Below, piece by piece: positions 8,096 to 17,326 of a stretch of 52,431 nucleotides of DNA (position 1 is its first letter; every line of letters starts with the position of its first letter). The stretch spans positions 1-52,431 of the forward strand of contig JBFXHX010000029.1 in assembly GCA_050176585.1 (NCBI GenBank), written 5' to 3'. The position numbers and the translations under genes are program-made. The stretch is from CAYYWP01 sp050176585. GTDB lineage: Bacteria; Desulfobacterota; Binatia; HRBIN30; CADEER01. The notes below the pieces were generated by a model, which saw only the letters and a list, made by a program, of their open reading frames with translations, made no database searches and had not been told where the DNA came from.

Positions 8096-10207
8096 GTATC
8101 AGCATCGTATGTCCCCCTCATCCCCTCATGGCCCGCCATGCGCCGCGGTGCGACCCGCTGCATCGTCGCGCTCAGCGCCGTGTTCATTGCGACTGTCACG
8201 CCAAGCGGTGATGCAGTCGCTCAGTTGACCGGCGAGGTGTGCGACGCAGACATCGTCTTGATGTTGGATCGCACCGGCAGCATGTCGTCCTCCGACCTCA
8301 CCAACGAACGGGCCGCTGCCAAGGCGGTTCTCACGGTCTTCGACGATGCGGCGATCCCGCCATTCGTGGCGATCGGGGCCTTTGGTGACAACTCCAATGG
8401 CAGTCCGGAGGCTTTCATTCAGCACTCGCTCACCCGGACGGAGAGCCCGGCCCCGTACGGCGACGATGATTCGAACAGCGACAATGACCTCTACGATGCG
8501 ATCGACGATGTCACCGCCGGCAACAGCTCGGTGGGTACGAACATCTCGGACGCGTTGAGCATCGCCAACACCGAACTGACCGATAACGGAACGACCAGCA
8601 ATCGAGTCGTGATTCTCATCTCGGACGGCGATCCCAATGAGCCCACGAACGAGGCAACTGGACGGGAATCGGCCTACGACACCGCCGATGCCATGAAATT
8701 GGCAGGTCGGGAAATCTTCACCATCCACTTCGGAGAGGATCCGACGGGTTTCGCCGGACAAGAGTTGCTGGCCGCAATCGCCACAGGCAACACGACTCCG
8801 CCGACCACCGATAGTCACGACACGCACGGCCATCAGAATGGATCGGCCGACGACCAGGCGACGGCGGACGATGAGAACAACGATGGCGACCACTTCTTCA
8901 TCGCCCCGACCGCGGCTGACATGACCGAGATCTTGCAGCAGATCGCGCAGCAGTATTGTCAGTCGTTACCGACGCCTACTCGCACCGGCACGGCCACCGC
9001 GACGCGGACCGGCACCGCGACGCGGACCGGCACCCCCACCCGGACCGGCACCGCGACGCGGACGGCGACCGGCACGAACACACGTACGCCTACGAATACG
9101 CCCACCAACACCGCGACAAACACACCAACCAATACCCCGACTAACACACTGACCCCGACCAGAACGCCGACGAACACTCCGACCCCGACAAGAACGCCCA
9201 CGAACACCCCGACCCCGACGAACACGCCGACGAACACTCCGACGAGCACCGCGACCAGCACGCCGACGGACACCCCGACAAACACGCCGACTCAAACACC
9301 AACCGACACGGCGACCCCGACGCCTACGCCTACGGACACGCCGACCAACACCCCGACGGGTACGCCGACAGACACGCCGACCCACACGCCAACCGAAACA
9401 TCGACCAACACGGCGAGCCCGACCAATACGCCGACGAACACACCCACCGACACCCCCACGAAGACGCCCACCGAAACGCCGACGGCGAGCCCCAGCAATA
9501 CGCCCACGAAGACCCCTACGAACACCCCGACGAACACGCCCACGCCCACGAACACGCCGACGCCGACCAACACGCCAACCAATACGCCGACGCCGACGAG
9601 GACGCCGACCAACACCCCGACAAGCACGCCGTCGCCGACCGCCACGTCCACGCCGACCGCGACCGACACCGCTACCCACACGCGGACCGTTACGCCCACG
9701 GCGACGGAAATTCCGACGCCGATCCCCGGTCAGGAGCCGGAGCTCGATCTGCACAAGGCCTTCTCAGGGTTGTGCGCACCGAACACGCAGACGATGTTCA
9801 CGCTCGACGTGAGCAATGTCGGCACCGCGGCGACCGTCGATCCGATCATCGTCACCGACAACCTCCCGACCGGCTTGACGCTGGTGTCCGTGACGGCGCC
9901 GGGCTGGACTTGCATGACCACGCTGACCACGTTGAGCTGCACGTTCTCCGGCATGCTCGATCCCGGCGACTCAGCGCCGACGATCAAGGTGACGGTGAAC
10001 GTCGCCCCAGATGCCCCGCCGGTGCTGTTCAACACCGCCACAGCGGAGTCGGGCACGGTGGAACCGATCACCGCCGAGGATAGCGCCATCTGCCGCGCCA
10101 CTCCCGTGCCCGCCCCGGCATTGTCGCACACGGGCCTCACCGGAGCCTTGCTGACCCTTGCCGCGGTTGCCGCCGCGGCGCTGCTACGGCGCAGGCGCCG
10201 CGTTTAA
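8090..10207 (+). CDS. Exported VWA-domain protein with Thr-Pro stalk, DUF11-like domain and VPAPALS tail (second copy)
   Basis: The gene starts at GTG 8090 or ATG 8093 (704 residues from ATG) after GGGAGAAGG. The signal peptide ends GDAVA before QLTGEV. The VWA domain (about residues 48-285, with D59, T149 and D178 of the MIDAS) is identical to that of the upstream paralogue. The stalk (about 294-540) is rich in NTPT and TPTPT units and lacks the DTPTETPT expansion. EIPTPIPGQEPEL leads into a DUF11-like domain with Cys in GLC, GWTC, LSC and AIC. The tail is VPAPALS, a hydrophobic helix and RRRRRV. Together the two genes look like a recently homogenised pair of surface binding proteins with different stalks. 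Ligand and anchoring enzyme are unknown; no sortase or exosortase gene is in the window. Confidence 0.88.
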   Translation: MMVSASYVPLIPSWPAMRRGATRCIVALSAVFIATVTPSGDAVAQLTGEVCDADIVLMLDRTGSMSSSDLTNERAAAKAVLTVFDDAAIPPFVAIGAFGDNSNGSPEAFIQHSLTRTESPAPYGDDDSNSDNDLYDAIDDVTAGNSSVGTNISDALSIANTELTDNGTTSNRVVILISDGDPNEPTNEATGRESAYDTADAMKLAGREIFTIHFGEDPTGFAGQELLAAIATGNTTPPTTDSHDTHGHQNGSADDQATADDENNDGDHFFIAPTAADMTEILQQIAQQYCQSLPTPTRTGTATATRTGTATRTGTPTRTGTATRTATGTNTRTPTNTPTNTATNTPTNTPTNTLTPTRTPTNTPTPTRTPTNTPTPTNTPTNTPTSTATSTPTDTPTNTPTQTPTDTATPTPTPTDTPTNTPTGTPTDTPTHTPTETSTNTASPTNTPTNTPTDTPTKTPTETPTASPSNTPTKTPTNTPTNTPTPTNTPTPTNTPTNTPTPTRTPTNTPTSTPSPTATSTPTATDTATHTRTVTPTATEIPTPIPGQEPELDLHKAFSGLCAPNTQTMFTLDVSNVGTAATVDPIIVTDNLPTGLTLVSVTAPGWTCMTTLTTLSCTFSGMLDPGDSAPTIKVTVNVAPDAPPVLFNTATAESGTVEPITAEDSAICRATPVPAPALSHTGLTGALLTLAAVAAAALLRRRRRV
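8213..9036 (+). repeat. 824-bp block identical to 4790-5613
   Basis: This is the second copy of the perfectly conserved VWA segment. Divergence resumes at 9037, where C replaces the G of the first copy inside the stalk. Confidence 0.9.
8968..9715 (+). repeat. Thr-Pro coding repeats of the second VWA gene
   Basis: Runs of ACN-CCN codons encode NTPT, PTPT and DTPT units without one dominant period. The stalk covers about 245 residues, against about 310 in the upstream paralogue. Confidence 0.8.
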
Positions 10208-10213
10208 GTGATC

Positions 10214-10260
10214 CACCGGGTGCGGTGGAGCCGAGGCCTTCGGCTCCACCGCACTCGGTG
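10214..10260 (+). terminator. Long hairpin after the second VWA gene
   Basis: A 21-bp stem with one mismatch runs from CACCGGGTGCGG at the outside to AGCCGA around a GGCCT loop, closing at CTCGGTG 10254-10260. It starts 6 bases after the stop and shares the GGTGGAGCCG core with 6986-7019. Confidence 0.75.
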
Positions 10261-10406
10261 CGCGGCGGCGGCGACCCCCAGACCAACGGCCTACTGCGAG
10301 ACACCCGCGCGACCGTCCCCGAGGGTTCAAGGATTCCTCTGCGGCGGGATTGTGGTCTTTCCGGTGATCGGGTACATCTGCAGCACGGCACATCCCGCTG
10401 GCCCGA

Positions 10407-10967
10407 ATGGCCCTCACCGAGATTCAAGCACCTAGTCGCTCGGTGCTGCGCTACCGCCCCGATTATCCACTGCCGCCCTATCGCTACGTGCCCGGTCTAC
10501 ATCCACACCCCGTCCGCGATCCCGCTGGACATTCGTACGAAGGCCAACCGCGGCACATCCATACCGCGTGGGATCCGGCCGCATGGCGGAGCCTGGACGA
10601 CTGGCTGCTCGGAGTGGATCAGTACAACGCCTTTTATTTCTGGGAGGCGCACGAAGCCTGGGAGCGCCTATGGGCCGCGGCGCCCCGGGAGGCGACCGCC
10701 GCCCGCGTGCTTCAGGGCCTCATCCAAGTCACCGCGGCCCTGCTCAAAATTCATCTCGCCTCGCTGGCCGGTGCTACGGCGCTGGCGAGCGCAGGCACCG
10801 CGAAGCTGGCGGAATCAGCCGCTTCTGCGCGCGCCGTGCTCGGCCTCGATCTGGCGGATACCGCCGCAAGCTTCACTCACTATTTCCGTCCGCTCGCTGA
10901 GCGGACCCTGCCGCCGCTCGACACCTCGGTACCCTTGCTGCGGCTCGCAGAGGCAGGTGATGCCTGA
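10407..10967 (+). CDS. DUF309 family protein
   Basis: This 186-residue soluble protein carries the DUF309 signature: FYFWEAHEAWERLW near residues 75-88 and LQGLIQVTAALLK near 103-115, within a helical bundle. The biochemical role of DUF309 is not established. The N-terminal 50 residues are Pro/His-rich and outside the conserved core, so translation could start later. It lies 104 bp upstream of rne on the same strand and may be co-transcribed with it. I am sure of the family but not of the exact start. Confidence 0.8.
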   Translation: MALTEIQAPSRSVLRYRPDYPLPPYRYVPGLHPHPVRDPAGHSYEGQPRHIHTAWDPAAWRSLDDWLLGVDQYNAFYFWEAHEAWERLWAAAPREATAARVLQGLIQVTAALLKIHLASLAGATALASAGTAKLAESAASARAVLGLDLADTAASFTHYFRPLAERTLPPLDTSVPLLRLAEAGDA

Positions 10968-11071
10968 GATATGCATCGCCGCCGGTGCCGCCCGCGCCGG
11001 CCACGTCCTCGCGAGCTGTTCATACATACCGCAGGCATCGGCCTTCGAGTGTCGCGGCAGGAGGAGCCTTG

Positions 11072-13594
11072 ATGCCGAAACAGATGCTGATCAACGTCAC
11101 CCACTCGGAAGAGAGCCGGGTGGCCATTGTCGCCGATCGCGTTCTCGAATCATTTGAGATCGAGTCGCTCAGTCGCGAACACCTCAAAGGCAACATCTAC
11201 AAGGGGGTCGTTCACCGCATCCACCCTGCGCTGGAAGCCGCCTTCGTCGACATCGGCGCCGAACGCGATGCGTTCCTGCCGCTCGATGAGATCTGCTTCC
11301 GCAATCTCGCCAAGCTCCCTCCGGCGGCCCCGGCGGACAATGGGAAGAAGCCGCGGCGGCGGATCCGTGATCTGCTCAGCCCCGGGGAAGAAATCCTCGT
11401 CCAGATTGCCAAGGGACAATTCGCAAATAAGCCGCCGACACTGACGACCTTCTACTCGCTGCCGGGGCGCTATCTCGTGCTGCTGCCCGGCTCCGACGAC
11501 ACGGGCATTTCGCGGCGCATCGAAGGCGAGGAACGCCATCGCTTGCGGCACCTGATTGAGAGCCTGAACCCACCTGATGGGTTCGGCATCATCGTCCGCA
11601 CGGCCGCTGGGCTCGACGAAGATACGGGTGAGTTGTCCCGCGACCTCGGGTACCTACAGCGCCTATGGTCCAGCATCCAGGCCGCCGCGGCGCAGAAACG
11701 CGCGCCCGCGCTGGTGTACCGCGAGCAGGACATCGTGCTGCGTACGATTCGCGATTTGTTCACGCCGGATATCGACGAGATCCACGTCGACAACGAAGAG
11801 GTCTTTTTGCGCGCGCGAGAATTCCTGCGCGACGTGATGCCTGGCAAGGAGCACGTGCTCCGCTGCTATCGCGGTGAACAGCCGATCTTCTCGGCGTTCG
11901 ATCTCGAAGCGCAGATCGAGACGGTGTTCAAACGGCGCGTCGGCCTGAAATCCGGCGGCACCATCGTGATCGATGGCACCGAAGCGCTCACCGCCGTCGA
12001 CGTGAATTCCGGCGGATCCGTACGCGGGCCCAACCCCGAAGAGACCGCGTTTCGCACGAACCTCGAAGCGGCGGCCGAAGTCGCACGGCAGCTCCGGCTG
12101 CGCGACATCGGTGGGTTGATCGTCGTCGACTTCATCGACATGCGCGAGCCCCGACACGTGCACGAGGTCGAACAGACGTTACGGGCCGGGATGCGGCCGG
12201 ACAAGGCACGGCATGAGATCGGGCGCATCTCGCGGTTCGGACTGCTCGAGATCTCCCGCCAGCGCCTGCGTCCTGCGGCCATGGCGTCCACGTACGCGAG
12301 CTGTCCGATGTGCGAAGGACACGGCGCCGTGCGCACGACCGAATCGGCTGCGCTGGTCGCATTGCGCAAGATCCACAATCGCGTCGCGCTCGGCGACGTC
12401 GCCGCTTTGCGCGCCGCTCTTCCGCCTGCCGTCGCCCTGTATCTGCTGAACCAGAAGCGCGACGAGTTGGCGCGTCTCGAGCAGCACTACGCGACCCGTC
12501 TGCACGTCGAGTTGGCGGATCGGCTGATGCCGCATCAGATCGAGCTGCAGGTGCGCGAGCGCCTCGCGACAGAACGTCCTGTGGCGGTCGCGCCGGGTGC
12601 CGTCGCAGCCAACGACGCGCCCGCGACGACCGACACCAATGGAGCCCCCGCGTCCGATGCGGGCGGTGCGAAGAAACGGCGGCGCCGGCGCGGGCGAAAG
12701 CGCGGCAGCGGCCTGCGTGCGGCAACCGCAATCGCTGAGGGCCTGGCGGCGCTGGGCGGGGTCGCCCCCGCTCCGTACGAGGAGCATCCGGCCGCGGCCG
12801 CACCTGCAGACGGCACGGAAGCCGAATGGGAACCGGCTGACGACGCCGACGAGCTCGCCGCTCCTGACGAGCTGAGTGGCGCGGATGAGCTCGATGAGAG
12901 CGCGGAATATCCTCCCGCAGACCATGCGCTGGACGTTGAACCGCCAACGGAGGGGCTGGAGCCGCGCAACACCGAAGCGATCGACGACACTCCGCCGCCC
13001 ACCGATACGACCGGCCACGCCAGCAGCGCCACACAGAGCACGCCGCTCAGCGCTGGCCGCTTTATACCGAACATTCACGAGAGCGCTGTGTCTTCCGCCG
13101 TCTCGGCGCCGGACGCAGCGGTGCCGCCCGACACGAATTCGGGCGTAGACAGCCCCAAGCGCCCAAGTCTCCGGGGTCGTACGCGGCGTGGGGGTTGGCA
13201 GCGAACCCGCACAACACCGGAGCTTGCCACGGGCTCACACCCCGATGAGCTCTCCAACGAATCCCCGCAACCGCTCCGGGACAGCGGCGCACCACCGGTT
13301 CCACGCTCCAGCGTGAACGAACCGGAACTGCCGCCACCCGCCACAGACGGCAACACCGCCGCGCCGCCTGCTGCGAGCCCGCGACGGCGTGCGAGCACCG
13401 GGCGGCGGCCCCGCTCTCGGGCTGCGACAGCCGCTGACCTACAAGCCGCGCAAGGCGCCCCGGATGCCGGTGGCGCGCCGCCGAAATCGCGTACTCGCGC
13501 CGGCTCGGGGCGCCGGACCAAATCCGGCGACTCGGGCAAGACTGCTGCCGACACACCGCGCAACCAGCGCGGGCGCCCACGCAGCAAGACGTGA
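11072..13594 (+). CDS. rne: Ribonuclease E-like endoribonuclease (Rne/Rng family)
   Basis: The gene starts at ATG 11072 after AGGAGGAG (11058-11065), giving 840 residues; the frame opens earlier but homology begins at MLINVTHSEESRVA. The N-terminal half has an S1 RNA-binding region (about residues 35-120) and the RNase E/G catalytic domain. D310 and N312 in AVDVN and D353 in VVDFIDM correspond to E. coli D303, N305 and D346. The Zn-link CPMC is at 411-414. After about residue 525 the protein is a disordered Ala/Pro/acidic tail with basic patches such as KKRRRRRGRKRG and RRRASTGRR, which may bind RNA or degradosome partners. The tail makes it RNase E-like rather than RNase G-like. Role: mRNA decay and rRNA/tRNA processing. 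Confidence 0.92.
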   Translation: MPKQMLINVTHSEESRVAIVADRVLESFEIESLSREHLKGNIYKGVVHRIHPALEAAFVDIGAERDAFLPLDEICFRNLAKLPPAAPADNGKKPRRRIRDLLSPGEEILVQIAKGQFANKPPTLTTFYSLPGRYLVLLPGSDDTGISRRIEGEERHRLRHLIESLNPPDGFGIIVRTAAGLDEDTGELSRDLGYLQRLWSSIQAAAAQKRAPALVYREQDIVLRTIRDLFTPDIDEIHVDNEEVFLRAREFLRDVMPGKEHVLRCYRGEQPIFSAFDLEAQIETVFKRRVGLKSGGTIVIDGTEALTAVDVNSGGSVRGPNPEETAFRTNLEAAAEVARQLRLRDIGGLIVVDFIDMREPRHVHEVEQTLRAGMRPDKARHEIGRISRFGLLEISRQRLRPAAMASTYASCPMCEGHGAVRTTESAALVALRKIHNRVALGDVAALRAALPPAVALYLLNQKRDELARLEQHYATRLHVELADRLMPHQIELQVRERLATERPVAVAPGAVAANDAPATTDTNGAPASDAGGAKKRRRRRGRKRGSGLRAATAIAEGLAALGGVAPAPYEEHPAAAAPADGTEAEWEPADDADELAAPDELSGADELDESAEYPPADHALDVEPPTEGLEPRNTEAIDDTPPPTDTTGHASSATQSTPLSAGRFIPNIHESAVSSAVSAPDAAVPPDTNSGVDSPKRPSLRGRTRRGGWQRTRTTPELATGSHPDELSNESPQPLRDSGAPPVPRSSVNEPELPPPATDGNTAAPPAASPRRRASTGRRPRSRAATAADLQAAQGAPDAGGAPPKSRTRAGSGRRTKSGDSGKTAADTPRNQRGRPRSKT

Positions 13595-13642
13595 TGCCAG
13601 CCGCTGTAAACACTTGCATCACTGTTGCGTGAGTGTTGCAGC

Positions 13643-13661
13643 GCTGCGCGCATCGCGCAGC
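13643..13661 (+). terminator. Possible terminator hairpin after rne
   Basis: GCTGCGCG pairs with CGCGCAGC around a CAT loop, 48 bases after the stop. AAAACC rather than a T-run follows, so strong intrinsic termination is doubtful. Confidence 0.35.
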
Positions 13662-13874
13662 AAAACCGCTACGCCGTTAAGGTACGCAGCCGGCTAGTCT
13701 GACCCGGCTCCGTGTGGCACGTTTCCCGCTCGTCCATAACCGATTCTGGGTTGATCGCAGATCGCGCTTCAAAACCGCTCCGGTCCGCGCTATGCGCGAA
13801 GAGCCCGGGGAGGCACGCAACGATCTCGATCGCGTGCGACTCCAACAGGTGTGCGCGCGGCCCGAAATTGAGAG

Positions 13875-15224
13875 GTGAAAGAGGTGGCCAGCACGGCGAA
13901 CCCGTCCGCAGGGAGGGGCGGATCGGGCGACATGCCTGATCCGTCGAGCATCGCCGTCACGGCAAGTGGCATCGTGCGGCATGCGCCAGCCGAGTCGATC
14001 TCACCCCAGCGAGCGTTCCTGCTCCTGCGCTACACCCTCATCGTCGCCACAGCCTATCTTCTGCTGGTCGAGGAGGGGCTCCGGCTGCCGCCGATTTCCG
14101 CCCTGCTGCTGCTGGTGCTCGCGTTGGCATCGAACGTCGCGATCGCCGCGTTGCCAGCCCGGTACACGCATTCGCGATATTTCGCTCCCATCGTCATCAT
14201 CGGCGATACGATCTGGATCACCGCCGCCCTGTTGCTGAGCGGGCGATTCACCGCGGAATTCTACTTCCTGTACTTTTTCATCCTGTTGCTCGCCGCCATT
14301 GGCGAGACCCTATGGCTGATCGCGCTCGCCGCAGTGGCGGTCTGCGCCGCGTATCTCTATGTGATGTCGGTCACAGGCAGCAGCTGGTCGCTGTGGACCT
14401 CCCCCTCGTTGATCCGCATTCCGTTCCTGTTTACAGCTGCGGCGTTTTACGGCTATCTCGTCGATCGCACCCGGCGCGAGCGCGAACGGGTCCAAGAAGC
14501 GGAACGCATCAAATCGGAATTCCTGGGGACCATCTCGCACGAGCTGCGCACACCGCTGACGGTGATCCTCGGATACGTCGATCTGCTGCTCGACGGAGAG
14601 TTCGGCTCGATTCCCGCGGAGCAGCACGCGGTCTTGCGCAAGATTCAAGCCGCGGGCGACAACCTGCACCGGTACCTGACGCGCTTACTCGACGTGAGTC
14701 GTCTCGTGAATCGCCTGCAGTCGGGGCACGAGGCGATCATCTGTAGCGAGTTCGCCCTGACCAGCGTGTTCGGCGAGCTCCGACACGATTTCTCCGAGGG
14801 CCCCGGGGCGCTCGTACAATGGTCGGCTCCGGTCGATTTGCCGCGCTTGTATTCCGATCGCGAAAAGCTGCTGACAATCCTGCGCAACTTGGTGGAGAAC
14901 GGCATCAAGTACGGCGGCGGGCATCCCGTGCGCGTCGGCGCGTCGTACGATGCGGGGACGGACGCCGTTTCCGTGTCGGTGAGTGACTCCGGCATCGGAA
15001 TCGCACCCGACGACTTGGCGCATGTCTTCGATCCGTTCCGCCGCACGGCCGATGCGGTCAAGAGCAACGCGCAGGGCGTCGGCCTGGGATTGTACATCGT
15101 CCGGCAGCTGGTCGAATTGTTGAACGGCACGGTGCAGGTGGAATCGGCGCTCGGACGCGGCTCCACCTTCACCGTCCGCTTGCCGCGCAGCCTAGGGCGC
15201 CCTCCGGAAGCCGTGGCCGCCTGA
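13875..15224 (+). CDS. Membrane sensor histidine kinase
   Basis: The protein has 449 residues from GTG 13875 (other starts: GTG 13884, ATG 13932). Residues about 45-205 contain around six hydrophobic segments with little periplasmic loop, so the stimulus may be sensed in or at the membrane. A HisKA domain follows with H222 in SHELRTP. The HATPase_c domain has the N-box LRNLVENGIKYG, G1 DSGIGIAPDD and G2 GVGLGLYIV. It should autophosphorylate on H222 and pass phosphate to a response regulator. No regulator is adjacent; the receiver at 48490-48942 is in the window but far away. It lies alone between rne and a convergent membrane-protein gene. Confidence 0.88.
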   Translation: MKEVASTANPSAGRGGSGDMPDPSSIAVTASGIVRHAPAESISPQRAFLLLRYTLIVATAYLLLVEEGLRLPPISALLLLVLALASNVAIAALPARYTHSRYFAPIVIIGDTIWITAALLLSGRFTAEFYFLYFFILLLAAIGETLWLIALAAVAVCAAYLYVMSVTGSSWSLWTSPSLIRIPFLFTAAAFYGYLVDRTRRERERVQEAERIKSEFLGTISHELRTPLTVILGYVDLLLDGEFGSIPAEQHAVLRKIQAAGDNLHRYLTRLLDVSRLVNRLQSGHEAIICSEFALTSVFGELRHDFSEGPGALVQWSAPVDLPRLYSDREKLLTILRNLVENGIKYGGGHPVRVGASYDAGTDAVSVSVSDSGIGIAPDDLAHVFDPFRRTADAVKSNAQGVGLGLYIVRQLVELLNGTVQVESALGRGSTFTVRLPRSLGRPPEAVAA

Positions 15225-15375
15225 GGCGCACCAGCGGGTGCACGCCGCGTTCCGGGGCGCGCCTCGGACGGCGAACAACGGGATTCGATGCTGCGCGTTT
15301 CGATCCCGTCCAGTCGAGCACCGCTCCCGGATCGCGCGCCGGCGGCGGTCTGATCGGCGCCCGCGCGAGCAGCGG

Positions 15376-16128
15376 CTAACGCCCCATCTTGTGGCGGAAT
15401 GCGCGCGTGCGCCGCGTGGTGCCGTCGAGCTCGATGAAGAGCAGGCCGCGGACGACCATGGCGAAGTACAAGAACATCGCGATCACCGCGACCCATGCGA
15501 TCTGTAAGACGAGGTTCCCGTTCACCGGTGCTCCCCAGAGCGCGACCAAGCCGAGCATCAGCACTAAGTTGGGCGGAAACCACTCGATCCAGTTGTTGGC
15601 GATGAACTGATAGCTCCGGGCCAGCAGCGCCACGACGCCATGGTGACCGAGATAGATCAGCTCGGGAACCGCGTTGAAGAGGACGATGAGGACCAGCTGG
15701 ATACCCAGCACGACCACCGGCCCCTGCGGGAGCGTGCCGATGGCCGGTGTGGCGACGAACCAGAAGAGCCAGATCGCGAAGGTCACGCCGACTACGTCCC
15801 AGAAGTACACCCCGAAGCTCGCGGTGAAATCGCTCCAGGCCACCTTCTGGGTGCGCACGATCATTTCCACGAGGTACAGGAAGGAGCCGAGGCAGGCGGA
15901 AGTGAGGAGCGACATGATCATCCCGCCGACCAGACCGAGGTATGCGCTGAGATGAGCACCCGCCGTTAGGATAGCGCTGTACGCAAATACCGAGAGCACG
16001 ACTGGCCAGTTGCGCGCGGCGAGCAACGCGCCACGCGCGAAAGCGCGCCTGTAAATGCCAATCGTGACGACCAAATATTCGAGCACAATAACCGCGACTA
16101 ACGTTCCAGTGTATCGGTCGCGGTTCAC
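15376..16128 (-). CDS. Integral membrane protein of unknown function
   Basis: The 250 residues form about six predicted membrane helices and no soluble domain. Polar marks include NWPVV, a HLSAY helix and a GHHG loop. I do not recognise the family with confidence. It starts at GTG 16128, and this GTG overlaps the TGA of the upstream thiO gene as GTGA, so the two are translationally coupled. Coupling suggests a shared operon but not necessarily a shared pathway. The C-terminus is basic (TRRTRAFRHKMGR), consistent with a cytoplasmic end. Confidence 0.75.
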   Translation of the reverse strand: MNRDRYTGTLVAVIVLEYLVVTIGIYRRAFARGALLAARNWPVVLSVFAYSAILTAGAHLSAYLGLVGGMIMSLLTSACLGSFLYLVEMIVRTQKVAWSDFTASFGVYFWDVVGVTFAIWLFWFVATPAIGTLPQGPVVVLGIQLVLIVLFNAVPELIYLGHHGVVALLARSYQFIANNWIEWFPPNLVLMLGLVALWGAPVNGNLVLQIAWVAVIAMFLYFAMVVRGLLFIELDGTTRRTRAFRHKMGR

Positions 16129-17246
16129 AGGGTCAACGCGCCAGCGGGCGCGTGCGCAGCGAAGCGATCAATAGATAGCGCCGCTTGCCACTCGTTGGGC
16201 TCTCCGTCGACCAACGCGCCCACCAACTCCGCGGTCAGCGGCACCAGCAGCACTCCGTTTCGATAATGCCCGCTGGCGACGTAGTAGCCTCGTAGGGCGG
16301 GATCCGCGCTGACAATTGGGCGCCCATCGGGGGAGCCGGGCCGAAGGCCCGACCAGGTCGCCACACACGGGAGCCCGCCGAGACTGGGCACGACCTCGAG
16401 CGCGCTGGAGAGGATACTGCCGAGACCGCCCGCGGTGACCCGTTTTTCGAAGCCGACTACCTCGCGCGTGCTGCCGATCAGGATGCGGCCGTCGCGGCGC
16501 GCCACCGCGTATCCGCGGTTCGAATATACCGCGTGCCGCAGCGGCGGCGCGGGCGCTTGTAGGACAGCGATCTGTCCGCGCACGGGCTGCACGGGCACTG
16601 GCGTCACGCCGCGCACGCTCCCGGCCCAGGCGCCCATGGCGTTGATCACCGCACCACAGGCGATGCGGCCGGCCGCGGTCGTGATGCCGCAGACCGCACC
16701 GGCTTCCACCACCACGGAGCGCACCGCTTCTCCGAGGTGCAGCGCACAGCCCGCCGCGGCAGCGGCGCGCGCCAACGCGTGGGCCAGCGCGACATTGTCG
16801 ACGCGCCCATCGAGTGGAAACAACACACCGGAGCGCGCGCGGCGGTTGATGGCTGGCTCGAGCGCGCGCAGTTGACGTGGCGAGAGCCGTTCACTCGGCA
16901 CGCCGGCCGCCGACTGCCACGCGCATCGCGCCGCTACTGCCGCCTCATCCGCCGCCGTGAGGCAGACGTGTACGGTGCCCTCACGCCAGAACTCGACCGC
17001 AAGACCGGTCTCCTCGCGCAACGCCGCCAAGAGGTCCGGGTACATGCGGCGACTGGCGAGCCCCAGCCGCAACATGAGCTCGTCATCCGTTTCACCCTGC
17101 ACGCCCAGCATGCCGACGGCCGCACCCGACGCTTCCCCTCCGATGCGGCCGCGCTCGAACAATCCGACGCGGCGCCCCGCACGCGCCAACGTCCGCGCGA
17201 CCGCGCAGCCGATCAGACCGCCCCCGAGCACCGCGACGTCGAACAT
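16125..17246 (-). CDS. thiO: FAD-dependent glycine oxidase ThiO-like
   Basis: The start at ATG 17246 (373 residues) places the dinucleotide-binding motif GGGLIGCAVA at residues 8-17; the open frame upstream is Arg-rich and unlikely to be coded. DAO-family features include the FAD-contacting GGEASGAAVGM region, GQIAVLQ, the GYAVARRDGRILIGST segment and the C-terminal GLRPGSPDGRPIV and GHYRNGVLL motifs. ThiO oxidises glycine to iminoglycine for the thiazole part of thiamine. No other thi gene is next to it, so another D-amino-acid or glycine oxidase role remains possible. It faces the divergent MetE-like gene, and its stop overlaps the next gene. Confidence 0.82.
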   Translation of the reverse strand: MFDVAVLGGGLIGCAVARTLARAGRRVGLFERGRIGGEASGAAVGMLGVQGETDDELMLRLGLASRRMYPDLLAALREETGLAVEFWREGTVHVCLTAADEAAVAARCAWQSAAGVPSERLSPRQLRALEPAINRRARSGVLFPLDGRVDNVALAHALARAAAAAGCALHLGEAVRSVVVEAGAVCGITTAAGRIACGAVINAMGAWAGSVRGVTPVPVQPVRGQIAVLQAPAPPLRHAVYSNRGYAVARRDGRILIGSTREVVGFEKRVTAGGLGSILSSALEVVPSLGGLPCVATWSGLRPGSPDGRPIVSADPALRGYYVASGHYRNGVLLVPLTAELVGALVDGEPNEWQAALSIDRFAAHAPAGALTL

Positions 17247-17326
17247 TGCCGCGCATTGTCGCACGACCTCGCGTCGCCGCAAACGCGGTGGCCGCACTTG
17301 CCCACCGCAGCCGCGGCGGCTATCGC

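Noticed and set aside
10225..11157. 310-codon ORF overlapping the DUF309 gene in another frame.
   Set aside because: Pro/Ser/Arg-rich shadow; the DUF309 signature lies in the 10407-10967 frame.
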